NCBI RefSeq assembly: GCF_963675905.1
Contig: NZ_OY780936.1
Coordinates: 3,729,946 to 3,793,945 of the forward strand
Direction of reading: 5' to 3'
DNA: 64,000 nucleotides
Origin: an uncultured Bacteroides sp.
GTDB taxonomy: Bacteria; Bacteroidota; Bacteroidia; Bacteroidales; Bacteroidaceae
The notes under the pieces are model-generated. The model saw only the letters and a program-made list of their open reading frames with translations. It searched no databases and was not told the origin of the DNA. Positions 18,365-26,946 of the stretch are shown one piece after another (the first letter of the stretch is position 1; every line of letters starts with the position of its first letter). Both the position numbers and the translations under genes were made by a program.

Positions 18365-19180
18365 TCATTTAATATCATAAAAACTACGAAGTATAAATTG
18401 AATAACCTTATTAGGCAAATAGCTTTTTACACGAGCAAATAATATTTGTTCCAAAGGACCTACCAATGTACGGAAAGAAGGTTTTTTCTTTTCAACAATC
18501 TTACATATTGCTTTTCCTAATAATATTGGGTTGCTTCCTTGATTCTCCGCTTTTTCAATCAGGGTTAATGCCTTGGCAAATCTTTCTCCATAATCACTGT
18601 CATTTAATGTGGCAGTGGAAATATTACGACTGGCAGTGAACCCCGTCTTAAAGTCACCAGGTTCTACTAAGCATACTTTAATATAAAATGGATGCAGTTC
18701 CAGAGCTAAAGCCTCGCTATACCCTTCTATAGCAAATTTAGATGCTGAATAAAAGCCTTGATAGGGAACGGCCATTATCCCCGCAATGGAACTGAGATTT
18801 ATAATTTTTCCTTTTTGAGCTTTACGCATAAATGGAAGAACTGCTTTGCACATATTAACAACACCAAAGAAATTTGTATTCATTTGTTGAAGGACTTCCT
18901 CCTGGGTTGCTAATTCCAAAGCTCCTCCAATCCCCATCCCGGCATTGTTAATAAGTACATCTATTCGCCCTTGTTCTGAATAAATGTGAGTGATTGTCTT
19001 TTGAATTGAATAGGGATCTGTAACATCCATAGCCAGCATAATTACCTTTTCAGGACTATCTGTTTGCTTTCTACTGGTTCCATAAACAATATGACCGCGT
19101 TCGGCCAGTATTTGTGCACTGATTTTTCCGAATCCGGAAGATGCTCCTGTAATAAGTATAACTTTTTGCTCAAAATTCAT
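18365..19180 (-). CDS. Short-chain dehydrogenase/reductase
   Basis: 271 residues. The cofactor motif TGASSGFGKIS is at residues 11-21, NNAGMG near 86, the catalytic Ser in INLSSIAG, and the YxxxK pair in YSASKFAIEGYSEAL. It is a classical NAD(P)(H)-dependent oxidoreductase with unknown substrate. It overlaps the long form of the downstream hydrolase by four bases. A -7 box lies 29 bases upstream. A fragment of another reductase N-terminus sits about 100 bases upstream on the opposite strand. Confidence 0.9.
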   Translation of the reverse strand: MNFEQKVILITGASSGFGKISAQILAERGHIVYGTSRKQTDSPEKVIMLAMDVTDPYSIQKTITHIYSEQGRIDVLINNAGMGIGGALELATQEEVLQQMNTNFFGVVNMCKAVLPFMRKAQKGKIINLSSIAGIMAVPYQGFYSASKFAIEGYSEALALELHPFYIKVCLVEPGDFKTGFTASRNISTATLNDSDYGERFAKALTLIEKAENQGSNPILLGKAICKIVEKKKPSFRTLVGPLEQILFARVKSYLPNKVIQFILRSFYDIK

Positions 19181-19208
19181 ATTGATGGAGAATTTGAATT
19201 GTGTTGCA

Positions 19209-19216
19209 CAAATATA
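19209..19216 (-). promoter_or_regulatory. -7 promoter box for the dehydrogenase-hydrolase pair
   Basis: The minus strand reads TATATTTG, a match to TAnnTTTG, 29 bases before the dehydrogenase ATG. Confidence 0.5.
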
Positions 19217-19281
19217 AAAACATTTATTTATATTGACTACTTTTGAACATTCTGAAATCGTAATAAAATAAAACGAAACGA

Positions 19282-19359
19282 GTAATTATAATAGATGGCA
19301 CTTCAGGAATTGGGTATGAAGTAGCAAAAGAATACCTTAAAGAAGGATATAATAGATAG
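19282..19359 (+). pseudogene. Remnant of a dehydrogenase N-terminus
   Basis: The plus strand translates to VIIIDGTSGIGYEVAKEYLK followed by EGYNR and a stop. This is the beta-alpha-beta start of a short-chain dehydrogenase, including GTSGIG, but it ends after 25 residues and has no start codon nearby. It points away from the intact dehydrogenase at 18365-19180, so it is not a shadow of it. The rest of 19360-19695 holds an inverted repeat at 19455-19510 and nothing else I can name. Confidence 0.55.
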
Positions 19360-19454
19360 GAGATTTGCTTGTCTGGTATTTTTCTGGAAGATGATTCCTT
19401 CATGATTATGGGAAGAACTTCGGGTAAAAGGCAAATAAGAAGTATTTATTATGT

Positions 19455-19510
19455 AAATCAAATAGAGTGGTAAAACCTATATTTTGAAGTTTTGCCACTC
19501 TACTTGATTT
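19455..19510. terminator. Long inverted repeat, possible end of the mannan operon
   Basis: Arms of 22 bases with core AGAGTGGTAAAAC against GTTTTGCCACTCT, one mismatch plus one outer mismatch, around a 12-base loop. It lies about 190 bases past the last gene of the operon on the minus strand. No long T-run follows, so intrinsic termination is uncertain; it could stabilise the transcript end. Confidence 0.45.
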
Positions 19511-19695
19511 CTGTCAGGATTTCAATAATTGATTAAAAATAGAACTAAATTCTACAATTTATTTAGTCCGTTCTTAAAAAGCAACTATACCAGTAATACC
19601 CGGCTTTTCCCACGGCGCCTGAAATAAGCTCAAAGGACTCACTTTCGCAGAATAAACACACAGATAGAAATTCCTTTTTATATTTCAGTCCGATT

Positions 19696-20874
19696 TTAAT
19701 TTCGGTTGTGGCTCTTCACTTCTTCTTTTCGAGTATTCACAACAAATGCACAATACAACAGGTACAATGCGCTTATTAAAATTACAATCACAGACCCAAC
19801 CTGAGAATTTAACCAGTCAGACATTAGTCCCATAAAGAATGGGATAATGGCTCCTCCAAAAACACCGGTAATCATCAGTCCCGAAATCTCATTCGCTTTA
19901 TCTGGGCGGATCTGAATGGCTTTAGAATAGATGATCGGAAAAACATTGGCAATGGAAAAGCCTATAACAGCATACAAGGCAAAGATTCCTATTTTCACCG
20001 GAACAATTATCAATGCCGACAATGCCACCACAGCAATAATAATATTGATCTTAAAGAACCTCTCCGATGAATATTTTGCCAACAGGATCGCTCCGAGAAA
20101 TGTTCCGACAGTACGGAAAGCAAAATAAGTACTGGGGCCAAATCCAGCACTGGCGGCCGATAATCCGCAACGTTCAATCAGAATTTTTGGTGCCACGGTA
20201 TTCAGGCCCACATCCACTCCAACAACGAACAAGATGCCAAGAAAAAGCTGCAGAATCCGTGTATCTGCTAGTAAGCTCAGTACCTCCCCAAAGGAGGAAG
20301 CTCTTTCTTGAACGGCTTCTTTAGGAATAGGTAAAGCCATCAGCCAGACAGTAGATACCACAGTAATTAACGCATAGATCGGAAAAATCATCTGCCAGCT
20401 ACCCAGCCTTTCCGCAGCAAAAATAGCGATAAACGGTCCGCAGAATGAAGAAATAGCTTTCACAAACTGACCTGCAGTAAGACTACTGGTCAGCTTATCA
20501 CCTTTTACCACATTGGTCAGAAGCGGGTTCAACGAAACCTGCAGAATTGTATTGGCAATACCTAGCAAAGCAAATGCCACCAAAGAAATGGTAAAGGTGT
20601 AACCAATCAAGGGCAGAAACATGGCTACCGTAGTAATCAAGTTACTCAATAACACCGTCCGTTTCCGGCCAATCCTGTTCATCAGGATACCTGTTGGCAC
20701 TGAAAACAGCAGGAACATCGAAAACAGTGCCACCGGAATCATATTCGAAAGCGTGTCACTTAACCCAAAATCAGCTTTCACATGTGCCGAGGTGATTCCT
20801 ACAACGTCACAAAAACCCATTATAAAAAACCCGAAAAGTACCGGGAGTGCTTTCAAAGAAGAAGATTTATTCAT
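19696..20874 (-). CDS. MFS sugar transporter (last gene of mannan operon)
   Basis: 392 residues with about 12 membrane helices. The N-terminus GFFIMGFCDVVGITSAHVKA resembles Bacteroidota sugar MFS carriers. The loop 2-3 motif NRIGRKRTVLLSN matches the family signature G-x3-D-R/K-x-G-R-K-R only in part. It should sit in the inner membrane and bring the released monosaccharide, here most likely mannose, into the cytoplasm. It follows the ROK kinase gene by 73 bases in the operon. The substrate is inferred from context. Confidence 0.85.
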   Translation of the reverse strand: MNKSSSLKALPVLFGFFIMGFCDVVGITSAHVKADFGLSDTLSNMIPVALFSMFLLFSVPTGILMNRIGRKRTVLLSNLITTVAMFLPLIGYTFTISLVAFALLGIANTILQVSLNPLLTNVVKGDKLTSSLTAGQFVKAISSFCGPFIAIFAAERLGSWQMIFPIYALITVVSTVWLMALPIPKEAVQERASSFGEVLSLLADTRILQLFLGILFVVGVDVGLNTVAPKILIERCGLSAASAGFGPSTYFAFRTVGTFLGAILLAKYSSERFFKINIIIAVVALSALIIVPVKIGIFALYAVIGFSIANVFPIIYSKAIQIRPDKANEISGLMITGVFGGAIIPFFMGLMSDWLNSQVGSVIVILISALYLLYCAFVVNTRKEEVKSHNRN

Positions 20875-20947
20875 AAGATTAACCCTTTAGTTGAAATTAT
20901 TTGTTCTGTTATTCAATTAAATACAAATTCTCAATTTATCTTTTATT

Positions 20948-22048
20948 TTACTCTTTATCAAGACTATTTAATGCAAAAGCATACGCACCAAGTGCAATGG
21001 CTTTACTTGCCCCAAGTTTAGAGATCGCTATTCCAATCTTTTTGGAAGAATCATAAAGCACCTTTTGGTCCGTTCCAGGCACCTCAATATATTTCGGAGA
21101 TCCTTGCACAAATTTCTCCAGATCTCTCCCATCATCAAGGTTATAGGCTTTCATCTGCAATCTGGAAAAAACCTCCCCATTTAATTTCCCGATCGTTCCA
21201 TTTAGCTCGTCCATCAATGCAGGCATAAAATAGTCTGCCGCTCCTGTCAGTCCGCCACCTATAACAACTAATCCATCCACAATAGTAATGGCATGTGCAA
21301 TGGCATTGCCGGCCTCTTCTCCCAATTCGGTAAAAGCACATTGTGCAGCTTTCGTATTCCCGCTTTTCGTTCCTCGGGCAATATCATAAATATCCTTCGG
21401 TGAAAGGAGCGACTGATCGCACCCCGAAAACTCGGCATACATACGTTTTACGGCCTCTATACTCACGCTTTCTTCCGTAATGCAGTTCCTGTACTTTTTG
21501 TGCCGAAACACCCAAACATCGCCGCCACAGCCATTGTCTCCCGTCAGCAAATTACCACTGGTCACTACACCGGCCCCGAAACCGGTACCCAGTGTCAGTC
21601 CAAGCAGGTTTCTATACCTTCTGGAACTACCTGCTTCGGCTAGTTTCTGATTTATTTCCGGTAAAATCCCACCGATGGATTCACCGTAGGCAAATAAATT
21701 TCCGTCGTTATTTATAAAAACCGGAATACCGAATTTTTTTTCCAAGAATGGGCCCAATGCCACTCCTCCTCTGAAAGCTTTCAGATTCGGTAAATCTCCA
21801 ATAATTCCGTGCTCGTAGTCAGCTGGTCCCGGAAAGGCAAAACTGATGGCAATCGGAGGGACTGTCAATGCTTTTTTCACCTCTGCAAACCCCAGCAAAA
21901 TGGTTTCCAGACATTTGGGTAAATTATCGGCATTCGATTCCAGACAGATTGGAGATACTATTTCCTGATTGGCCTGCATGGCGGAAAAAATAAAGTTTGT
22001 TCCGCCCGCATCAAGCGTCATCACGATTCTTTTATCAAACTGATACAT
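20948..22048 (-). CDS. ROK family sugar kinase
   Basis: 366 residues. The N-terminal ATP phosphate motif LDAGGTNFIFSAMQ is at residues 12-25, the sugar-binding FINNDGNLFAYGES near 110-125, GLTLGTGFGAGVV near 150, and the adenosine motif VIGGGLTGAADYF near 260. The usual ROK zinc cluster (C-x-C-G-x2-G-C) is absent: the equivalent stretch reads GCGGDVWVFRHKKYRNCITE. No DNA-binding domain is present, so it is a kinase rather than a repressor. It probably phosphorylates mannose (or glucose) in the cytoplasm, feeding the phosphomannose isomerase at the other end of the operon. Confidence 0.85.
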   Translation of the reverse strand: MYQFDKRIVMTLDAGGTNFIFSAMQANQEIVSPICLESNADNLPKCLETILLGFAEVKKALTVPPIAISFAFPGPADYEHGIIGDLPNLKAFRGGVALGPFLEKKFGIPVFINNDGNLFAYGESIGGILPEINQKLAEAGSSRRYRNLLGLTLGTGFGAGVVTSGNLLTGDNGCGGDVWVFRHKKYRNCITEESVSIEAVKRMYAEFSGCDQSLLSPKDIYDIARGTKSGNTKAAQCAFTELGEEAGNAIAHAITIVDGLVVIGGGLTGAADYFMPALMDELNGTIGKLNGEVFSRLQMKAYNLDDGRDLEKFVQGSPKYIEVPGTDQKVLYDSSKKIGIAISKLGASKAIALGAYAFALNSLDKE

Positions 22049-22067
22049 GTTTTTTATTATTTTTTTT

Positions 22068-24410
22068 CTATTTTGTAAAACTACCGGGCTTATCAGACAT
22101 ATTCAGGATCAAAGTTCCTCCTTTTACAATATCAGAAAAGCTGATAAACGGAGTTCCCTGTAACTTATTATTTAAAGTCGCATGTTGAATATAGATGTTG
22201 CTTTTTGAATTATTAATAGCCTTAATCGTAAACTGTTTACCTTTGTAGTACCGGGGATTCAGCCGGATAGTGATTTCATTGAACAACGGGCTGCCTATCT
22301 GCATGCTTGGCTTGGCGTCTGTCAGTCCTTTCACATCAAAGAGCCCAATCCCCGCAAGTACATACCATGCCCCTAACTGACCTTGATCTTCATCCTGTCC
22401 ATAACCATATCCATGAATATATTCTGTTCCATAAAAATGATCACAAATGGCATGCACCCATTTTTGTGTCAGATAAGGCTTTCCTGAGAAGTTAAACATC
22501 CATGAAATCTGGAGGTTCGGTTCATTGCCATGGTTATACAGCGCTGATAACCCGGCAAAAGCATTCACTGTGGTTCCTCCTCCAAAGCAACTTTCCTGCG
22601 AAAGGGTAAAAATACTATCCAGTCGGTTATTGAACTTTTCCTGTCCAATGGTATCGATCAGTGCTTTCGGATTATGAGGTACATAGAACGTATATTGTGC
22701 AGCATTTCCTTCCTGGAATCCTTTCCAGGGTTCCGTGGGGTTGAACGGTTCAATAAACTTTCCGTCATTTCCTCGTGGACGCATAAATCTGGTAGAAGAG
22801 TCATAGATGTTTTTCCATCCGTCGGCCAGCCGCATCAGTTTATGGTAATCTTCCGTCCGATGTAATGCTTTAGCAAACTGAGCCACCGCATACGCGCTGA
22901 ATGAATATTCCAAAGTGTGCGAAGCCCCGAAACCTGAACCTCCGGCAACCGTGTTAAAATCAACAGGGAGATAAGGAGAATATCCACGTTTCACAAATTC
23001 TCCAACATCCATTTTTCCGGCACCCTCAATCCTGTTTTCGGAAACTAGTTCATTTTTCAGAGCTGCAGCGTAGGCACTCTTCACATCAAAATTCCGGATG
23101 CCGCAGCTATAAGCCGAAGCAATAGCCAGACTCGTGAAATTTGTCCCCACTCCCGATACATACTTACTGTTCGCAATACCATCTCCCAGCCATCCGGCAT
23201 CGCGATACACCAATAGCTGGCTCTGAATCCAGTCAGCATAATACTCAGGATAAGCTAGTGCCCAAAGCTGAGTCAGGTTCCAGAAACCACCCCAGATAGC
23301 ATCTGTGTTGTAATGGTTGTGTACCGGCTTTCCATTTTTATCCAGATTTATCTGTCCCACTTTTCCATTATTTTTTGGATAGGCTCCATTCACATCACTG
23401 GCTAAACCGCGGCCCAACAAAGCATGATAGAGCCCGGTATAGAATTTCACTTTATCCGAATCGTTGGGAGAAGTCACGGTAATTCGTCCTAGGTAATCGT
23501 TCCAGGTCTTCAGTGAGTTTTTTTTCGCCTCTTCAAAAGTTAGATTCTTCGCTTCTGTCTGCAAATTGAGCCGTGCATTGGCAATAGAGGTGTACGAAAG
23601 TCCCATTTTTACGGTCACCGCTTCATTCGATTTAGTAGAGAACGTCAGGTAAATACCCGCTCCCTCGCCCGAAATTTCTTTAGCTCCTTCAGTCGTTTCG
23701 TTGTGTTTGAAGGTACCCCAGTTAGTGGGTTTCTTATCTATCACAGCCGAGAAATACATGGCTACGGTTGCCCCTTTCTGATACTTCTTTACATATTCCG
23801 GTTCCGTCACAACATATCCTTCTACACGTCCCTCTTTGGTGTAAGTAACCTGGGCGTCTTTTACCGCGCCGCTCTCACCTTGGCGGTTACCAATATCGAA
23901 AAGAATATGCGATTGGTTGGACTGCGGAAAAGTATAGCGTTGGAATCCTACCCTTTTAGTAGCCGTTAACTCTGCCTTAATCTGATAATCTTTCAGTATA
24001 ACCGAATAATATCCGGATGTTGCATATTCATCCTTCCGATCAAACCGTGAACGGTATCCTTCATCTGGATATTCCAGTCTTCCGGGAATGGTCTGCAGTT
24101 TGCCTGTTGTAGGCGCCAGCACAACACCCCCCACCTGAAACTCGTGAAAGTTTGCAAATCCTTCAATGGAGGAATGGCGCGAATCGTATCCTACGGCTTC
24201 CCAACCTTGCGCATTACCATAGTGTGCATTGGTCGAAGGGCCCAGCTTGGCCATTCCAAATGGTATTGCCGCCGGTGTATAGAAAAACCAACGGCAGTGG
24301 GCGGTACCGATATTCGGGTCCACATACCTATTCAAATTTTGTGAATAAGCATTCAAACTCCACACAACCGATAGCCCGATGAACAGTATTGATCTAATTT
24401 TCATATTCAT
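22068..24410 (-). CDS. GH92 alpha-mannosidase
   Basis: 780 residues with a signal peptide (MNMKIRSILFIGLSVVWSLN). GH92 landmarks are present: the N-terminal RYVDPNIGTAHCRWFFYTPA, WGGFWNLTQLWALAYPEYY, the general-acid region GFQEGNAAQYTFYVPHN near residue 565, and the catalytic-base motif YGQDEDQGQLGAWYVLA near residue 669. GH92 enzymes are calcium-dependent exo-alpha-mannosidases acting by inversion. No lipoprotein Cys is seen, so a periplasmic location is likely. Linkage specificity cannot be read from the sequence. It lies 24 bases after the first GH76 gene. Confidence 0.95.
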   Translation of the reverse strand: MNMKIRSILFIGLSVVWSLNAYSQNLNRYVDPNIGTAHCRWFFYTPAAIPFGMAKLGPSTNAHYGNAQGWEAVGYDSRHSSIEGFANFHEFQVGGVVLAPTTGKLQTIPGRLEYPDEGYRSRFDRKDEYATSGYYSVILKDYQIKAELTATKRVGFQRYTFPQSNQSHILFDIGNRQGESGAVKDAQVTYTKEGRVEGYVVTEPEYVKKYQKGATVAMYFSAVIDKKPTNWGTFKHNETTEGAKEISGEGAGIYLTFSTKSNEAVTVKMGLSYTSIANARLNLQTEAKNLTFEEAKKNSLKTWNDYLGRITVTSPNDSDKVKFYTGLYHALLGRGLASDVNGAYPKNNGKVGQINLDKNGKPVHNHYNTDAIWGGFWNLTQLWALAYPEYYADWIQSQLLVYRDAGWLGDGIANSKYVSGVGTNFTSLAIASAYSCGIRNFDVKSAYAAALKNELVSENRIEGAGKMDVGEFVKRGYSPYLPVDFNTVAGGSGFGASHTLEYSFSAYAVAQFAKALHRTEDYHKLMRLADGWKNIYDSSTRFMRPRGNDGKFIEPFNPTEPWKGFQEGNAAQYTFYVPHNPKALIDTIGQEKFNNRLDSIFTLSQESCFGGGTTVNAFAGLSALYNHGNEPNLQISWMFNFSGKPYLTQKWVHAICDHFYGTEYIHGYGYGQDEDQGQLGAWYVLAGIGLFDVKGLTDAKPSMQIGSPLFNEITIRLNPRYYKGKQFTIKAINNSKSNIYIQHATLNNKLQGTPFISFSDIVKGGTLILNMSDKPGSFTK

Positions 24411-24434
24411 AATTATTCAAATATAGTAACTTTA

Positions 24435-25604
24435 TTAATTTTTTTCGCCTTTAATCATGGCAATGCGGGCAAATAATTCGGCCATACACGATTCATCGAG
24501 CAGCCACTTGGGCTTTTTCTTTTCATCGGTACGCCCAGTCCAGTCCTTATTAATCAGTCCAGCTTCATCTCTGGCATTTTTCCAGGCCCAATCTGCACTT
24601 GCAATAATGGCATCCACATATTTGCTATTATGATCCACCTCGTACAACTCCTGATAACCTCGAAAGAGAACCACGATAAACCAGGGCAAATCATTGATAT
24701 AGGCAACACCTTCATCTGTTCTTTTTACAAAATAACGGTAACTGCCTTCCGCTAGGCGACGGGCATTTTCCAGGTATTTTTTTTCACCGGTGATTTTATA
24801 CAGCCTGACCGACGACTGAATCATGGTACCGGTATTGTAAGTATAGAACGTTTTATCCGGTAATCCGTTCACTGTTGAAAGACTGTTGAAAATCACATGC
24901 AGTGTGCTGTCCTCAAGGTGACCCATCATCCAGTGATAGTATTTCTTTCCCTGATCCAGATACTTTTTATCTTTAGTCACCTGATACATTTTCAGGCAAA
25001 ACACGGTAGCCTTTCCGTTGGAACAGGCCGGTTTCTGATCACGAACTCCTTCCAGCCAACTCACGCCTCCTCCAAAATCATCGCTCCAGCCACTGTTTAT
25101 AAATTTAAAAACCTCATCAGCTTTGTACAGGTACTGTTTATTTCCGCTTGTCTGGTATGCATCAATCAAATCGATCCCCACCAAACCGTTATCGTCATAA
25201 TACCGATCGCTGTTTTGAAACTTTGCTGGATAAGCCTGATATCCCGCCGGTGTGCGTTTATTATCGTAATAAGATTCTACAGCCATTCTCATGGAATCCT
25301 GGTACGCCTTATATTTGCGGGCATTAAACTCCATCAAGACATTGGTAGCAGAAAAGACACCGCTCATTGGCCATAAGTACGACACTTCCTGAGCCTTTTT
25401 CCCTGTGTTATCTTGAAAATAAGTCAGATCCGGTTTATATGAATTCGGATAAAACTCTGAAAACAATCCGTATTTGTGCACACGGTATAAATTCCAGACT
25501 TTTTGAAACATGTACTCGGCTCTCTCCAGATAAAGGGTTCTTCCCGTTTTTCCATTCAATGCCAGGGAACAAAAAACCATGAATAGTAAGATATATTTTC
25601 TCAT
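24435..25604 (-). CDS. GH76 alpha-1,6-mannanase (periplasmic type)
   Basis: About 389 residues from the ATG at 25604, which starts a signal peptide (MRKYILLFMVFCSLALNGKT); an upstream ATG at 25622 adds six residues. The GH76 double-aspartate catalytic motif RYYDDNGLVGIDLIDAYQTS is near residue 132. Other family stretches are WPMSGVFSATNVLMEFNA and YTYNTGTMIQSSVRLYKITG. GH76 enzymes cut alpha-1,6-mannan backbones internally. With no lipobox it is probably periplasmic, trimming imported oligosaccharides, which contrasts with its lipoprotein neighbour. Confidence 0.9.
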   Translation of the reverse strand: MRKYILLFMVFCSLALNGKTGRTLYLERAEYMFQKVWNLYRVHKYGLFSEFYPNSYKPDLTYFQDNTGKKAQEVSYLWPMSGVFSATNVLMEFNARKYKAYQDSMRMAVESYYDNKRTPAGYQAYPAKFQNSDRYYDDNGLVGIDLIDAYQTSGNKQYLYKADEVFKFINSGWSDDFGGGVSWLEGVRDQKPACSNGKATVFCLKMYQVTKDKKYLDQGKKYYHWMMGHLEDSTLHVIFNSLSTVNGLPDKTFYTYNTGTMIQSSVRLYKITGEKKYLENARRLAEGSYRYFVKRTDEGVAYINDLPWFIVVLFRGYQELYEVDHNSKYVDAIIASADWAWKNARDEAGLINKDWTGRTDEKKKPKWLLDESCMAELFARIAMIKGEKN

Positions 25605-25630
25605 CCCTATTAAAATTTTCAATTCATTGA

Positions 25631-26842
25631 TTATTGAGACGTAAGTGTTTCTTTCTTATACAAAGACAAAGCCCCGTACGATTCAATTACCGCATCCTGC
25701 ATCAGCAGAGAATAATATCTTTTGGGATTTACTCCCGTCCAGTCTTCGTAAAAGAATCCTTCGGCAGTGCGCGCCTTCTTATATCCGTTATTTATTAAAT
25801 TGTAGTAGACCTGTATGTAGCTATCCGCATTCTTATAAAACGGTTCTAGATCGATGTATGCTCTCAGAAGTTTTGTGTTAAACCACGGATCATTATCCGG
25901 ATAGGTGAGCGCAATATTGTTTCTTGATTTGACAAAATAATCATAAGCTCCCTGCGCTGAGGCGATGGCATCATTCAGATAAGTCTGATCACCGGTGATG
26001 CTGTACAACCTTACTCCATTCTGAATCATCACACCGGTATTGTAGGTCCATTTGGCTTTATTCACTGCTCCCGTCGTATTTACGTCGTTCCAGTAACACT
26101 TGTCACTGGAATCCTGTAAATGGGCTTTAATCCATGCATACTCCGTTTTAGCAAAAGAAAGCACGGATGCTTTTTCCGCAGCAGGACACACGGTGTAATA
26201 ATCTAATAAAAAGAGAGTTGCATATCCATTTGCGCAAGTGGGTTTATTGGAATTTCCATCATTGAGAATGTTTTTCTCGTCTTCGTTCCACCATATACCA
26301 CCATCCAGCAAATTATCCACCCCGCTTTTCAGAAAGTTCACAACTTGAGAGGCTCTGTCCAAGAACCGTTGCTGTTTGGTTATGTTGTACGCTTCAACCA
26401 GACAGCTCCCCACAAGCGAATTATCGTCATAAAACCGTGTACCTTGACCACCTGTTCCGGTCGATGCCGATCCGTAGCCACCTATCGTATTTCCGTTGGC
26501 GCCATTACGGTAGTATAACTGAAAATTGTCGCACAAAGTGGTGTAATCCACGTTGTAGCCCGATTGGGTTAACGTAGCGGCACCACTCACTAAACCGGAA
26601 TAGGGCCAGAGATAAGAGTATGAAGGATCACCGCTTTGGGCGGGATAACTTTCTTTATAAAGCCCGTTGGAAAGATTATAATACCGGTTAACAAGATCAA
26701 AAATTTCTTTTGCTCTCTGGTTACACTTAACGTTATCGGTTGTGACGGGCGGTTTTACCGGAGGTTTGGGAGTATAGGGCTCTTCCCCGCTTCCACAAGA
26801 TATCAACAAAAAAACAACCCCTAGTATGAATAAATTTCTCAT
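25631..26842 (-). CDS. GH76 alpha-1,6-mannanase, surface lipoprotein
   Basis: About 403 residues from the ATG at 26842 (a 9-codon longer frame exists). It has a lipoprotein signal peptide, MRNLFILGVVFLLISCGSGE, with an acidic residue soon after the Cys. That favours export to the cell surface in Bacteroides. A proline-rich linker (PYTPKPPVKPPVTT) follows. The catalytic pair lies in TRFYDDNSLVGSCLVEAYN near residue 136, with WTYNTGVMIQNGVRLYSITG further on. It would make the first cut in extracellular mannan. A strong hairpin separates it from the upstream SusE-like gene. Confidence 0.9.
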   Translation of the reverse strand: MRNLFILGVVFLLISCGSGEEPYTPKPPVKPPVTTDNVKCNQRAKEIFDLVNRYYNLSNGLYKESYPAQSGDPSYSYLWPYSGLVSGAATLTQSGYNVDYTTLCDNFQLYYRNGANGNTIGGYGSASTGTGGQGTRFYDDNSLVGSCLVEAYNITKQQRFLDRASQVVNFLKSGVDNLLDGGIWWNEDEKNILNDGNSNKPTCANGYATLFLLDYYTVCPAAEKASVLSFAKTEYAWIKAHLQDSSDKCYWNDVNTTGAVNKAKWTYNTGVMIQNGVRLYSITGDQTYLNDAIASAQGAYDYFVKSRNNIALTYPDNDPWFNTKLLRAYIDLEPFYKNADSYIQVYYNLINNGYKKARTAEGFFYEDWTGVNPKRYYSLLMQDAVIESYGALSLYKKETLTSQ

Positions 26843-26905
26843 TTTAAATATTTTTTTCGTTAGAACCACATCCTGCCTCAGGAATAGCTATTTCTTTCTT
26901 AGGGA

Positions 26906-26940
26906 ACGTACAGTCTGAAATTTGATTTCAGACTGTACGT
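26906..26940. promoter_or_regulatory. Perfect 15-base-pair hairpin inside the operon
   Basis: ACGTACAGTCTGAAA (26906-26920) and TTTCAGACTGTACGT (26926-26940) are exact complements around a 5-base loop. It lies between the SusE-like stop and the GH76 start. On the transcribed minus strand it is followed by TTCCC rather than a T-run, so it is more likely a 3'-end stabiliser or attenuator than a strong terminator. Confidence 0.75.
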
Positions 26941-26946
26941 AAAAAA

